From Triatoma infestans (lineage: Eukaryota; Arthropoda; Insecta; Hemiptera; Reduviidae): a stretch of 64,000 nucleotides of DNA. Location of the stretch: NCBI GenBank assembly GCA_011037195.1, contig JAAEAF010003552.1:1-64000 (forward strand), read 5' to 3'. The notes under the pieces were generated by a model, which was not told where the DNA came from, ran no database searches, and worked only from the letters and a program-made list of their open reading frames with translations. Below are positions 22,072 to 35,400 of the stretch, one piece after another. The translations under genes were made by a program, and so were the position numbers. How positions within the stretch are numbered: the stretch's first letter is position 1; every line of letters starts with the position of its first letter.

Positions 22072-24529
22072 ATCTGTCCACCAAAAATATAGTTTGATAA
22101 GTATCATTTTCCATGCATCAGTAATTCTAAATTTGGGTTGCTTTTCTTTTCAAAAGCAGCTATCTCTTTTGGAAGTAATGAAATTTTTCGAAAATTTAGC
22201 CTTAACCTTATACGCAGGTTGTAATTTTAAAAAACCTTTACTGGATTTCTAGCGGGAACATTGCAATATGGGTCATTAGTTAAATTAATTAATTAATTCT
22301 TACAAATCGTGAATATTTCTTGGAATCAATATATTAAGAGAACGTCTCTTAGCTCTCAATGAAAAGATAGTTGAGAATATAATATTTTACCAACTCATGA
22401 ACGAAAGAAATGAACTCAAAAGCAAATTTGAAATTTGGTGATCTTTTCTTTATTTAGCATAGGTAGCAATATTTGTCTGTTAGAATGTGGGTATTATTTA
22501 GTTAATATTCAGATTTAATTAATTTTAAAGCTTTGCAAGCATAGTTTCTAATGGTTCTTCAATAGATTAAGAATTATAATTGGATAATAACGGTACCTCA
22601 GAATATATTTTTTTATAAAGTAGAGTACTACAACTTATAATTAATTATTTTAACCACTTTTTTAAAAGATATAATTGCAAATAAAAATGTATGGTAAGCT
22701 AATAAAGCATTAGAAACATAATAAAATTAATTTTCAAGCTTTTTCAATTTAACTGAGATTAAGTTTTCTAATTTTCCCCTACTATTTTTTTAATTTCTTT
22801 TAATGTTGCTAGAAGTATTGCATTCGCAAGCAGTATTTTGAGTAAACACGCTACGAAAAATCATTAGGTGAATTTGATATTTCTGTCCCCCGACTGTCAA
22901 TTCTATGAGATGTCATTTTAATGAATCGTTTCTTCAGTTTATTACAGTTTTTCTCAAAAACGACTTTTGAGAACACTTTTGAGAAGCTTTACAGTCCCTC
23001 TAGTGGATTTCCACCTTTAATTAAAACATTTTATGTTCAAGAACTGATTTAAATAATCTGGGAATGCTGTGATTTCAAAGTTTTCAGACATCATAGGATA
23101 TGGAACAGTTTAATTACCATTCTTCCACTTTTAGCTATGTGAATTTTGATTTCGTTCAAAGCACTGTGTAAATCCCATTTTTTTTTATGATTAACCATAT
23201 CAGTATAAAATTTTAGTTAATGTTAAAATTAACTTTCATTCTAATGTTTGCTAACAATAACTAGATATAATGCTGACTTTATTACTTAAATTGTTTTCAT
23301 CATGAATTAAATTTTATAATTAATTATTTTAGTTAAAAATGTTTTAAAAGGTGGGTTAGGTGTGCAGTGCTGGAAAACATTGGATATTTTTCATTTCCAG
23401 CCATCGATGGTTTTGGGCGTTCACTCAACACCAAGATGTCCTCACTTAGAGTTCAGACATTGCATTGTACTAGTCGCGAGCTTGCACATTATACATTAAG
23501 ACATCCTGACCATGAGAGAACTTTGTATTGGTTCGATGAAACTCGTTATCAAGAAGGAATCTCTATAATAACATTTTGTTTATTGAAGTTAAGACCCGCA
23601 GCTAAAGATATAAAGCGCGCCCCCACTCTCGAGATTTCTTTCTTTCGCTTCCTGCTTTAAAAAAGGATTTTTATGCTATTTTTTGAAGTTGAGTTTACAC
23701 TAAAATATATTATTTAATGTTCTCTTCAGAACAAAAAAAAGTTTTAAATTTTTTAAATACGGGTGTGAGTGAACAGCATATCTCAGAAACGAAAAATTAT
23801 AGGAAATTCCCCTTATGAAATTGCCATTCCAACAAATTGAACAGTTCTACCACTTTGAAAATATTAAAATTGATATGTTAAAAAAATTTCGTTTGAAGAA
23901 AATTTGTTAAGTGAAATTGTATATGTAAAATTTGTAATCCTATCATACTGTATTTTTATTTTTCTAGGTTCTCCAAAATTGTTAACCAGTTTATAGAATT
24001 TCACGTTCTTCACAAATATAACATACAAAGGGAAATTAAATATTATTTATAGGTTATTGAATTCAGAATTGAAATCAGTTCTGCTTACAAAGTTAAAAAA
24101 AAAAAAAATTACTTTTTTTAATATAATATTTATTTAGGCATATATTATGGTAGTAAGAACTATAAAAGGAAAAAATATACAGAATAACATATATTTTTAT
24201 TGTATATATAAAGATAATCTCGTTACATAGGATTGATATGTGGACATATACTGTGTATATACATTAAAAAAATCTTTATTTTTCTTCATGATCTAGTAAA
24301 TAAAAATAAAATAAGGTCGACCACACTGATGTTATATATTCAGATATAACTTAAATATGAATTATTTTACTCAGGTATAAGACTGCTTGTTATGAGTGCC
24401 AAAAACTGGTTTAAAAATGAGTGCGAATAAAATTGCGATAAATTTGGTAAAAAGCGTTCGTGATATTTCAAATACATACAAATACATAATTATATATTTT
24501 AGACCAATGTATTATGTGATGTGATTATT
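22072..24529. other. intergenic, no confident feature
   Basis: Probable 3' UTR of the zinc-finger gene, then AT-rich sequence. A 97-codon open stretch at 23367-23660 has balanced base composition around 23395-23560 but matches nothing I know. Weak family A-like fragments occur near 22920-22990 and 23875-23920. Confidence 0.35.
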
Positions 24530-26079
24530 ACTTTCTCTTACTCCTAGTAAGAGTAAGTGTTGCGTTTGTACCAGATTTTCGAAATGTTTTGGGTTCCCCT
24601 AAAATATGAAATAAATGTTTTTAGCGAATCGTTTGTATATTTGTGTGTGTGTGTGTTAACAAACTGTCTCAAAAAAGGAAAAAGGAAAAGTCGCAGTAAG
24701 CTCAAACTGGATATTCCTTTAGACATTACCACCGCATCAGGCATGAAGATTACGGGCTAAATCCACGAAGATTACGGAATTGCGACTTTTCCTGAATGTT
24801 TTCTTTTTTTCAGTTTTTCGTAATTTTATTGAAAACGACTCCAACAATTTTCTTTAAACTTCGTATACTATCTAACGTATAAATACCTATCACTCTTATT
24901 TGAAACATTTTCCCGGGAAAATTGATTTTTTGAGGGTTCTGAGGGAACAGTAGCTTATGCTACCACCTTTAAAGTACCACTTTAGTATATGGTTTTTTTA
25001 CTCCCTACATAATATTAATACAGATTGGAAGCATCGATGAAAATCGGTTAACTAGAAGTGCGATTTTACAAAAGTTTTTTGTTTTTTTTAACTTGGAATC
25101 CTTGTTGCATAGATACAAACGTATCACTTTTATTTGAAACATAAAAAAAAAAAAAATATATATTTTGGATAGTTTCGCGGAATTTGTGGCGTTAATTTCA
25201 AATTTTGTTGGTTCAGTGTTTTTAGAGCGGCTCTACTGGGGCCATAATATATAATTTTCATTGGAATGCGTTGTGGTTATTTATTGGCTGTTTATTCCTT
25301 TATAAATGTTATGATTTTCCTGGGTTTGTTAAGGTAAACTTAACTCTACAGCCTTATTTTCTTTTATAAATATAATAAATTATACAATTAGTTTCTCCAA
25401 CGTTTTGGCATTTCACATGCCATTATCATAGGATTAACAATGTTTATATCTTATAGCTAGGTACAACTCTATAATGCAGCCTTCAAAAGATATCTAAATA
25501 AAGAAGCCCAAAGTAAACCAATAATAAATATAGAGCAATACGTGCTGCACTTTCATTTCAATAGATACTTATATACGAATAACAAGCAAATATTAAAAAT
25601 TCCCTCAACAAATACTGACGCAGATTAACAACAATCTCATAGGAATAATTTGATAGTAACATATTGTTACTTATCTCGACATATTATATTTTATACAAAA
25701 ATAAGGGAAATATCTTCCAGCTGATGTATATATCATAAACACTCAACCAACAACGCTACATTATCAGAATGCAAAAATAATATAAGATATAAACATTGGT
25801 AATCCTATGATAATAGCATGCGAAATGCCGAAACGTTGGAGAAACTAAATGTATAATTTCTAATAAAAAAAAAGAAAATAAGGCTGTAAAGAAGTTCATT
25901 TCCTTAACAAACCCAGGAAAATCATATAAATTTCACTTCTCTACCTGCAAAATTAGTATGTTGGTACTTATCCTCCCCCACCACCTCTATATTTATGTTA
26001 TGACAAACACGTAAAATTTGAGTTTAAAGAAAATTTGTCATTTTATATTATAATTGTATTCAGAGGAGTAAGAGAAAGT
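24530..26079 (+). mobile_element. dispersed repeat family A, end-to-end copy split by a foldback insertion
   Basis: The left end ACTTTCTCTTACTCCTAGTA is at 24530 and the right end GGAGTAAGAGAAAGT at 26065-26079, followed by caccagattttt. Between them are the TG run (24641-24656), the gaaaacgactccaacaattttctttaaactt segment and a second module. The interior is interrupted by the inverted-repeat element at 25306-25930. Confidence 0.75.
25306..25930. mobile_element. foldback element with ~150-bp inverted arms
   Basis: The left arm 25306-25456 and right arm 25781-25930 are near-perfect inverse complements, for example CCTGGGTTTGTTAAGG against CCTTAACAAACCCAGG, and TTTCTCCAACGTTT against AAACGTTGGAGAAA. 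The loop of about 325 bp is AT-rich and noncoding. It sits inside the family A copy. The arms contain a stem followed by GAAACGTTGG, as in Penelope-type terminal sequences. Confidence 0.75.
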
Positions 26080-26282
26080 CGTTTGAATGTTTCTCACCAG
26101 ATTTTTAATTTTTAGAATTTATAATTATCCCATATTTATCTGACATATTATATATATAAGGGAATATTGCTAATTCAAAATAACCTGATTGTTTTAGTGG
26201 TGTTTGTGAAAACGTTGTTTTTTTTAGGTTATACTTTTTAGATTAATATGAAATATTTGCACATTTAAATGAATATTTGTTT

Positions 26283-26428
26283 TTAAATTTTGAATTTTAA
26301 TATTTCTTTTTGTAAATTTTTATATTCATTTTCCATCAGTGTCCTAGTCTCTTGTAATAATTTGTCAACATTTTCAGGTTTTAAATTTTTGGTTAGGATT
26401 GGTTCCAAAAATGTTATTATTACTTTTC
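26283..26428 (-). CDS. Agpat: AGPAT last coding exon
   Basis: Starts [15 protein letters not shown] and ends [12 protein letters not shown] (TAA at 26285-26283). Matches the C-terminal regulatory helix region of the family. Confidence 0.85.
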
Positions 26429-29400
26429 CTAAAAAGAAAAAGAAAAAAACTTTAAATTTGTAATAAAATTTACTACACATATTTTTTGAAGTGACCAATA
26501 ATATAAAATATTTAGACCTTGTGTAAATTGTTTTTTCCCTTTGATAAAATAGTATGATGAGAATACAATTGGAAAGATTGGTACTTGATGATCTATTGCA
26601 ATTCTGAATGCTCCTTTTTTAAATGGTAATAGACCATTTCCATTTTTGTTTCTCGTTCCTTCAGGGAATATTATTATTTGAGTTCTCTGCAAAAAAAAAA
26701 AGAAGGTTTAATTCATACATTCCACCTAAACCAAGACTAAAATGTATTTATTAATTATTTAAAATGTATTTATTGGTAACTGTACATATTTAATAGTTAA
26801 TAAATGGATCAATTAGAATGTGCTTTAGTTAGATTTTTGTGCACACTAGTTACATTTACCGATTAACAAAAAGTAGTGTAAATTTATTGATAAACATATT
26901 ATATATAGCCTTCGTGATAAGCAGGAAAACAAAGTTACAACAGAAAAAAATATATATATAAGATATGAACGAAAATAATTATTTAATTATATTAATACAA
27001 CATACAGATGCGTAGTGCTACAAATTACACTTGTTTTCCTGAAGCGAAATAAAAAGTTTTTGGTCTGGATAGGGGGCCTCTTCAGATTCAAGGTGAATTT
27101 CCCTTTTAAGGATATGCATGCTTTTCCACAAAAACATTTATAAAATTCATTGGCAAAATAAAAGATCTATTTTTCTATATTAAAATTAATAATATACATA
27201 AAAAGTAGTGGCACTGAAAAATTTCTAAGTCCTTCTGGCTCTGTTTGAAACATTGTTCTATCGAATGGCCATAACCATCTGAAACTTTAATCAAATGAAA
27301 GGAGTTAGTATCATTCACCGAGAACAAGCAAATGAACTGTTTATTTTGAAGATGGATGTATTCGCTAAAACATTGCTAGAAAGGCATTTAGCTGTTTTTT
27401 TTTTTCCTTTCTCTCAATATTGAAAGTGTTTTCGTTTATTCGACATGAAAGTTACTCAGGGTCTGCTTAAGGTAGACACGAGAAGGCCCCGCTCTTCGTC
27501 TAATAAGCAAGAAAAATAGAAAAGAAAGTCATAATAATGAATGGCTCTAAAAACCGGAACACAGTTTTATGTCTGTTTCAGGATATTTTAGTTCATATTA
27601 TTCAAGTGTATACTTATTAAAATCTTAATCAAATCTTCTTTTATAATAAATATGTAATAGATATATGTATATATATATTACATAATTCTAGACCTAGATA
27701 CATCTAGATAAATTGATTTTTGGGGGGTTTCTATGGGAACTGTATGTTACGCTTTTTTATACACTGCGTTTCAATACAATCGGTTAACAGGGATATTCGG
27801 TATATATGTAAGAGAGAAAGAAAAAAATATTTAAAAAAAAAAATCGCAGGAAGCTCTCGCTGGATATTCCATCTAGATGTAGATACCACCACGGCATGTG
27901 ATAGACAGATTGTTATAGGGAATATTGATCTGTGAGCTGAAAGATCTACTGGGTCCCCCGGAGCCTTCTCAGTGTACTGCCTCTACAGCCCGGGCAGTGT
28001 GCTATAGAGACTCAGGAAGCGAAAATCTATGGGCAGCTCTGCTGGATTCAAACCCGGGACTTCCGCGTGAGAGTCCAGCGCGCTCTCACTGAGCTAATCC
28101 CTTCCCTTGGTAGAATACTCGCCTGCCACCGCATGTGATACGACCGCTCAAATGATTTTATTTAAACTTCATGTACTATCTAAATATCACTTTATTTGAA
28201 CATTTTCCCGAAAAAGTTGATTGTTGGAGGGTTTTTAGGGGAACTGTAGGTTACGCTTTTTTATAAACTGCGTTTCAATACAATGTATATAATATGCGAG
28301 GTGCGTAAATTAAGTATTGAGACTGATTTTTTATCTTTTTTTTATTCAAATAAAATTACAATTCACCATTGTCCCCTTCAAAGTAACTACTTTGGGAAGC
28401 CACCCAACGCTGAAGACGATTCTTCCATTCGTCATAGCAGTGCTGGAACTCGGATACTGGAATAGACTTCAGTTGGTCGGTTACGGCTGTTTGAATATTC
28501 TCCAATGTTCCAAAATGACGTCCCTTGAGGTGATTTTTCAATTTGGGGAACAAAAAAAAGTCACATGGACTCAAGTCGGGTGAATAAGGAGGCTGAGGAG
28601 CCACAGGAATGTTATTACTGGCCAAATACTCATTAATTTTTCGGAACCATTTTTGCACAAATTTTTCTCATCCCCAATTCATTAGTCAAAATTTGATGAA
28701 CGGTTGTGTGAGTCAAATTCAACTCTTCGCCGATCATTCGGACTGTCAAACGACGATCTGAACGCACGAGATCGCGGATTCTGCCAACATTTTCGTCGGT
28801 TCTTGAAGATGAAGGCCTTCCGCTGCGAGGCTCGTCTTCAATTGATTCCCTTCCTTCTGCAAACGACTTAAACCACCTAAAAACCTGTGCTCTCGACAAA
28901 ACATTGTCTCCATAGGCCTGGCACAGTTTTTCAAACGTTTCCGTTGCACTGTGCCCAAGTCTGAAGCAAAACCTGATAGCACAACGTTGCTCGTAATTGA
29001 TGTCACTCATTTTTAAAACGCACTGAAAAAACCTTGCTCACAAAAAAAGTCACTACGGACAGTGCATTTCAAATTTGCACTGGACGTGTATCAGATGTTT
29101 ACTTGCCCTACCACGCATGCGCCGCGTCTCCAGTGTTGCCAGATCGAACACTAGAAAATCAGTCTCATTACTTAATTTACACACCTCGTATATACTATTA
29201 GTACAGCTATATAATATTAATATGCATTAGAAGCATTGCTAGAATTCCAAATTTGAAGAAAATCGGTTAACCGGGAAGTACTCTATTTTACAGAATAGAT
29301 TTTAGATTTTCTTGGAATTTTCTCAAGGTAAATTGGAACGATTTTCTCGAAACTTGGAATCCTAATTGCTCAGTTATAAACTGATAATTTTAATTAGATA

Positions 29401-32400
29401 ATTTCAAAAAAAATTGATTTTAGTTATTTGTGACCTTAAATTTTAAATGTAAGGTGGGTGGTGGTCCAATGTTGCCCTTTTCTGGGCTACAATGTAATCA
29501 CTCTCTACCTGGCTGGATTAGTAGGTCATTGTAAGTATACCGACAAGTGTCCCTCTAGCGCCTCTACATTTATGTTAGGATAAATGAGTAAAATTTGAAG
29601 TTAAAAAAAAATTGTCTTTTTCTACATAATTGAATTATCGACAGTAAGAGAATGTCGTGTAAGTGTTTTTCAATAAATCACCAGATTTTTTTCTATAAAA
29701 GTGAAATCTAGGTTCTCTGAAACTAATCCTTTGCTTATCATTTCTGAATATAATTTATGAGTAATATGCCTTGCACGTTTATTATTATTAAAATTGAAAT
29801 TCATGTGACCCATTATATTTCAGCATTATGACGTAAAAAAATGGACATAATAATAAATAGCAATAACATGAATTAATTAATTAATTGGCAATATTTGATA
29901 TTAAACACCTAAAAAGAATATTTACATTGGTGAAAATATTTAATAATATAATTCTTTCTATCTTTACTATTATCGTAATTATAAAGACGGAATGATCAGC
30001 TAAAACACAAATGCTCATCCTTGTCCTTTGTGTAGCATTTCAGTTTCTTTTTTGTAAAGCATCTGAAGAAAAACACAGTATACTTTTCTCAATAAATTCT
30101 CTCTTGTTAATTTATTGAATTACATACATGATCCTGTCGATTTAAATGCGTCTCCGCACCAAGCTTTAAACTTAGTATTGCAGCTTCTGAATTTGTTCTA
30201 TCCACAAATATGCATCCACTTAAATATAAGAATAAGCCTACAGGCCAAATGTAAAAAATTTCTTTTCTACTGACTGCGACGACATTTCCAAGTACTTGTA
30301 AAACAATAACAACACCTGTAACATACATATTACATGAATCATACATTCCACAGTTATGGCAATGTACTAAAAAACTTTCAGATAAGGAAATAATTGTTTT
30401 TAAATCATGCTATCTGGTATTTATTTTCCAAAAAAAAATATCTGGTTGTAATACTCCCACAACTTTCTCCTACTCCAGTTTTCAAAATTGTAATTGCCAA
30501 ATTTTAGAGTTTGTGTACCAAATTTGATGAAATTCGTTGGAGTTCGTCGAAAACTGAAAAAACTGTTCAGTAAAAGCGCACTTCCGGTTTACTAATTTTC
30601 TTAAAACTCCGAATTTTGGCCATCTATTTATTTCTAATTAATTTTGTTTGTATGGTAGAATTGTATAATCAACTATGATAGCACTTTACAGGAAACCATA
30701 ATCCCACTCCTCCCTCAAAAGCCCCGTAAAATGACTTCACCAGGGGAAATGTTTCAAATAAAAGTTGTAGCTCTTTATATGTGTAGTTCACATTACTAGT
30801 TTAAAGAAAATCGTTGGAGCCGTTTCCGAGCACTTTAGAGGACATACACATAGCACATATAAACATCTACAATATTAATTTGAAACATTTCTCCAGGAAA
30901 ATTCAGTTAAGGGCACTTTTGGGGGAGCGGTGGGGTTAGGTTTTCATCTAAAGTGCTATTTCAGTTTATTATACAATTCTGTCATCTAAATAATATTAAT
31001 TAGAATTAAATATGTAGTTGAAATTCCGATTTGAAAAAATTGGATAACCGGAAGTGCGTTTTTACTGAAATGCATTTTTCAGTTTTCTGGTATTTTTTTT
31101 TCTTTCTTGCGATTTCCTCAAAAATGGCTCCGACAATTTTCTTTAAATTTGGAATATAAACTACACATATAAAGAGCTACAACTTTTATTTGAAACATTT
31201 CTCCTGGTGAAGTCATATGGTTTTCTCTAAAGTGCCATCATAGTTGATTATACATTTCTACCACCCAAATAAAATTAATTAGAAATAAATGGCTAAAATT
31301 CCGGGTTTCAAGAAAATTAGTAAACCGCAAGTGCGCTTTTACTGAACATTTTTTTCAGTTTTCGACGAACTCCAACGAATTTCATCAAATTTGGTACACA
31401 ACCTATAAAATTTGTCAATTAGAATTATGAAAACTGGAGTAAGAGAAAGTTTTGATAGTGTTTCACACCAGATTTTTTTAGAGGTTTTATGGAGAACTGT
31501 GACTTTAAGCCCCTCTCTAAACTGCTACTTTGAATAAATTAAATCTATGATTAAATTACGATATTAAGGACCATTAATATGCCGCTAAAATTCCAGTTAT
31601 GAAGAAAGCCGGAATTTCATGATTATTGATTTTTCTGGCCAAATTTATAGCCTGTATAATGACCCAGCGATAAAAGTTATAGATCTTTGTATGTTTAGTT
31701 TATATAGTTGTTTCAAGAAAATCGTCGGAGTTATTTTTGAGAAAATCGCGAAAAAGTGAAAAAATTATTTAGTAAAGTTTACCACTTAACGCACTTCCGG
31801 TTATCCGATTTTTTTCAAACTCGGAATTTCAACAACATATTTAATTTTAATTAACATTATTTAGATGATAAACTGAAATAGCACTTTAGATGAAAACCTA
31901 ACCCCACCCCTCCCCCATAAGTGCCCTTAAATGAATTTTCCCAGAGAAATGTTTCAAATAAAAGTTGTAGCTGTTAGTATGTGTAGTTGATATAGAAAGT
32001 TTGAAGAAAATCGTTGGAGCGATTTTTGAGAAAATTGCAAAAACGTGAAAAAACCAACAAGTAAAGTGGTACTTCCGGTTGAGGAATTTTAACAGATGAT
32101 CCCCTGTCGGATCCCATGGTGATACCTAAACGGAATATCAAGTTTGAACTTTCTACGATTTTTCGTTTTTGAGCTATGCTGTTCACATACATACACACAC
32201 ACACACACAGCCCATTTGCTAAAAACCACTTTTTTGGACTAAGGGGACCTCAAAACGGATATGTCCTGTGAAAACTCAATATCGAAAATTTGACACGATT
32301 ACAATACTGATGATTTACTAGGAGTAAGAGAAAGTAAAAAAAAATTTAAATTAAAGTCATATTGACAGAAGAAATTATACAACAGAAGTAACAGTAAATT

Positions 32401-35400
32401 AAATAAAATGATATTAAGAATAAGAACAAATAAAACAGATAAAGATACCATTAGGGTAGGAGAACGTTGAGACTGAAATGAAGAGAGTATTTTTTAAAAA
32501 TTTCAAAAAACTGTTAAAAGGTGGGAGGAAATATGAAAAATGTTTGTAGTGAGGCGCGGCAATTTTAAATTTGGAAGAACAAATTACTGACGAGTATCTT
32601 TTTTTAGGATTAGAAAAATATTGTTGTAAGTTGAAGTTTTGATTTCTTTGTCTTTTTTAAAATTGATAGAATTCGGATGGAGGTGAATTTGTAAGGATCA
32701 GATACAAGACGTTTTGAATGGTTTGGGTAAGTGGTTAAAATGGATGGGTTAGTGAAATCGGTGGTATGATTGAAAGTCAGAACGTGTTTGGAGAGAGCAG
32801 TGCTGTCAATTTTTTTTATTAATAATGTCTTGTTCGTGTCTGAGTCTTTATTGTAAAAACTGTTTGGATTCACCTATGTAGCAAGCGTTACAGTTGGGTG
32901 TAATACATTGAAGATTTGAATACCACTTTAAGGTAATGAATATGTTTTGTGAAAATAGGTCCAAGAAAATGACACCAACGCTTCGCCAGAGTTTCCTGCA
33001 TTCCTAAGTTTGAATCTCAAAAAACAATACAGTAAGGACAATATTAAATTAATGAAAAATAAATAAAAACAAAGTTAAAATAAAAATCAAATGAACAACT
33101 TAAAGAATAGATATTCAGATCCTCACAAAACAGTCATTACTAATTATATTATATATTTACTTTCTCTTACTCCTAGTTCCAAATTTTCGAAATTGAGTTT
33201 CACCGGAAATTTATGTTTTTATGTAATGACCCTGTAAATGAAAAAAATTTTTATTAGCGATTTATGTGTGTGTTAACAGAATATCAAATTTGGTATTCCG
33301 TTTAATACTACAACCGTATCAGACACGTTGATTTTTGGGAAAAATCCATCAACTAAGAGCGTCTTTACTGAATGTTTTTTTTTTTCAGGTTTTCGAGATT
33401 TTCTTGAAGGAAATCCAAAGATTTTCTTAAAACCTCTATACTATATGCGCACATTGATACCTATCACTTTTATTTGATATGAAAGATTTTCCCGGGAAAA
33501 TAGATTTTTGGAGGCTTTGAAGGAACAGCAGCGTTATGCTTTCCTCTAAAATACCACCTCAGTTTAATATAGGTTTTACTACCTACATAATATTACTACA
33601 CAGTAGGAGCATTAATGGGATTAATGGGATTCCATATTTAAAGAAAATCTGTTAACTGGAAGTACAATTTTGCAGAATAGGTTTTTGAGGTTTTGGGGGG
33701 GGATTTTCTCAAAAACGGTTACAATGATTTTCTTTAAACTTGGAATTGCTTGCTGCCTAGATAAAAATGTATCCCTCTTACTTCAAATATTTTTCTGAAA
33801 AAATTGATTTTAGAGAGGTATTATTGTCAGATTAGACTGAAATTTGTGCAAGCTTTATTTGTTTTGATATAGAGCGCTCTACATAAGGCCGTTCTGTATA
33901 CAAGTAAAATCTCCATCACTATTTTTATGGCCAGCCCAATTAAACTGTTACATTGCGATTTTAAAGAAATTTTATTGATTAAATTGTATTAATTAGAGTA
34001 AGAGAAAATACTGAGTGTATTTGGTGATGCTTCTAGAGCGACACTGAACATTTTTGGTAATTGCATAGAATCATCAGATTTTTTCTTTTTGTAAAGAAAA
34101 CATTTTTTTTTATGACATAAATTTTTCGATCTCTAAATGCGTCATGGAAAATTGAATTTTTTGTTGAATTGAAGCACAGAATTTGCCATAAACTTGTTGA
34201 GTAAAGGATACACAACATTTTATCAATTGTTTTTAAATGTTAATTAGAACTAAATGCATGTATGTCTTTTTACGGAATTTACCAAATGTAATTTTTACTT
34301 TCTCTTACTTCTCTAGTAGAGGAAGTATTGTAATCGGTTCCAAATTTCGATATCGAGTTTTCACCGGAAATATCCGTTTGGGTCCCCTGAGTCCAAAAAG
34401 TGGTTTTTAGCAAAAGGTCTGTGTGTGTTGTGGGTTTTTATGTATGTATGTGAACAGCATAGCTCAAAAACGAAAAATCGTAGAAAGTTCAAACTTGATA
34501 TTACGTTTAGGTATCACCATGGGAGCTGACGGTGCGTTATGTGTCAATATTCCTCAACCGGAAGTACCACTTTACTAGTTGTTTTTTTACGTTTTTGCAA
34601 TTTTCTCAAAAATGGCTCCGAAGATTTTCTTTAAACTTCCTATATCAACTACACATACAAGAGCTACAACTTTTATTTGAAACATTTCTTCCCTTGGAAA
34701 AATTCAGTTAAGGCGATTTTAGGGAGAGGGGTTGCGTATAACCCCAAGGTTTTCATCTAAGTGCATTTCAGTTTTATTATTGGCCATTCGCCCATCTAAT
34801 AAATATAATTAAATTAAATATATTGTTGAAAATCCAAGTTTGAATCAATCCATACCGAATTGCGTTTACTGGATAGCCACTTACTAATGTTTTTTCACGT
34901 TTTCGAGATTTTTCAAAAAAAAATGCTCCGATGATTTTCTTGAAACTTAGTATATGAACTACGCATACAAAGATCTACAACTTTTACTTAAAACATTTCT
35001 CTGGGAACATTCATTTAAGGGCACTTTTAGGGAAGGGGTGGGGTTATGTTTTTTTTCTTTAAAATGCTATCATAGTTGGATTATACAATTCTATCATCCA
35101 AACAAAATTAATTAGAAACAAATAGATGCCCATAATTCCAAGTTTTAAGAAAAATAGTAAACCGCAAGAGCGGTTTTACTGAACAGTTTTTTTCAGTTTT
35201 CGACGAATTTCATTAAATTTGGTACACTAACTATAACATTTGTCAATTATAATTTTGAAAACTGGAGTAAGAGAAAGTTGTGTGAGTGTTTCACACCAGA
35301 TTTTTTCCTACAATATTATTTAGGAGGCACATATAAAAGCAACTATAAGCATGGAAATCCAAGCAATAGATTCGACTCTAATATTTCAAAAATCCTTAAC

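Larger units (their letters stand above)
27690..29710 (+). repeat. dispersed repeat family A, copy split by SINE and mariner
   Basis: Modules at 27710-27945, 28120-28296 and 29200-29700 line up as one copy once the SINE (27950-28107) and mariner (28297-29188) are removed. The duplicated segment ggttacgcttttttataaactgcgtttcaata occurs at both 27745 and 28250. The right end near 29642-29660 (cagtaagagaatgtcgtgtaag) is a diverged terminus. Confidence 0.6.

Noticed and set aside
23367..23660. 97-codon ORF downstream of the zinc-finger gene
   Set aside because: No recognisable domain and no splice link to the finger gene. The composition is mildly gene-like but not enough to call a gene.
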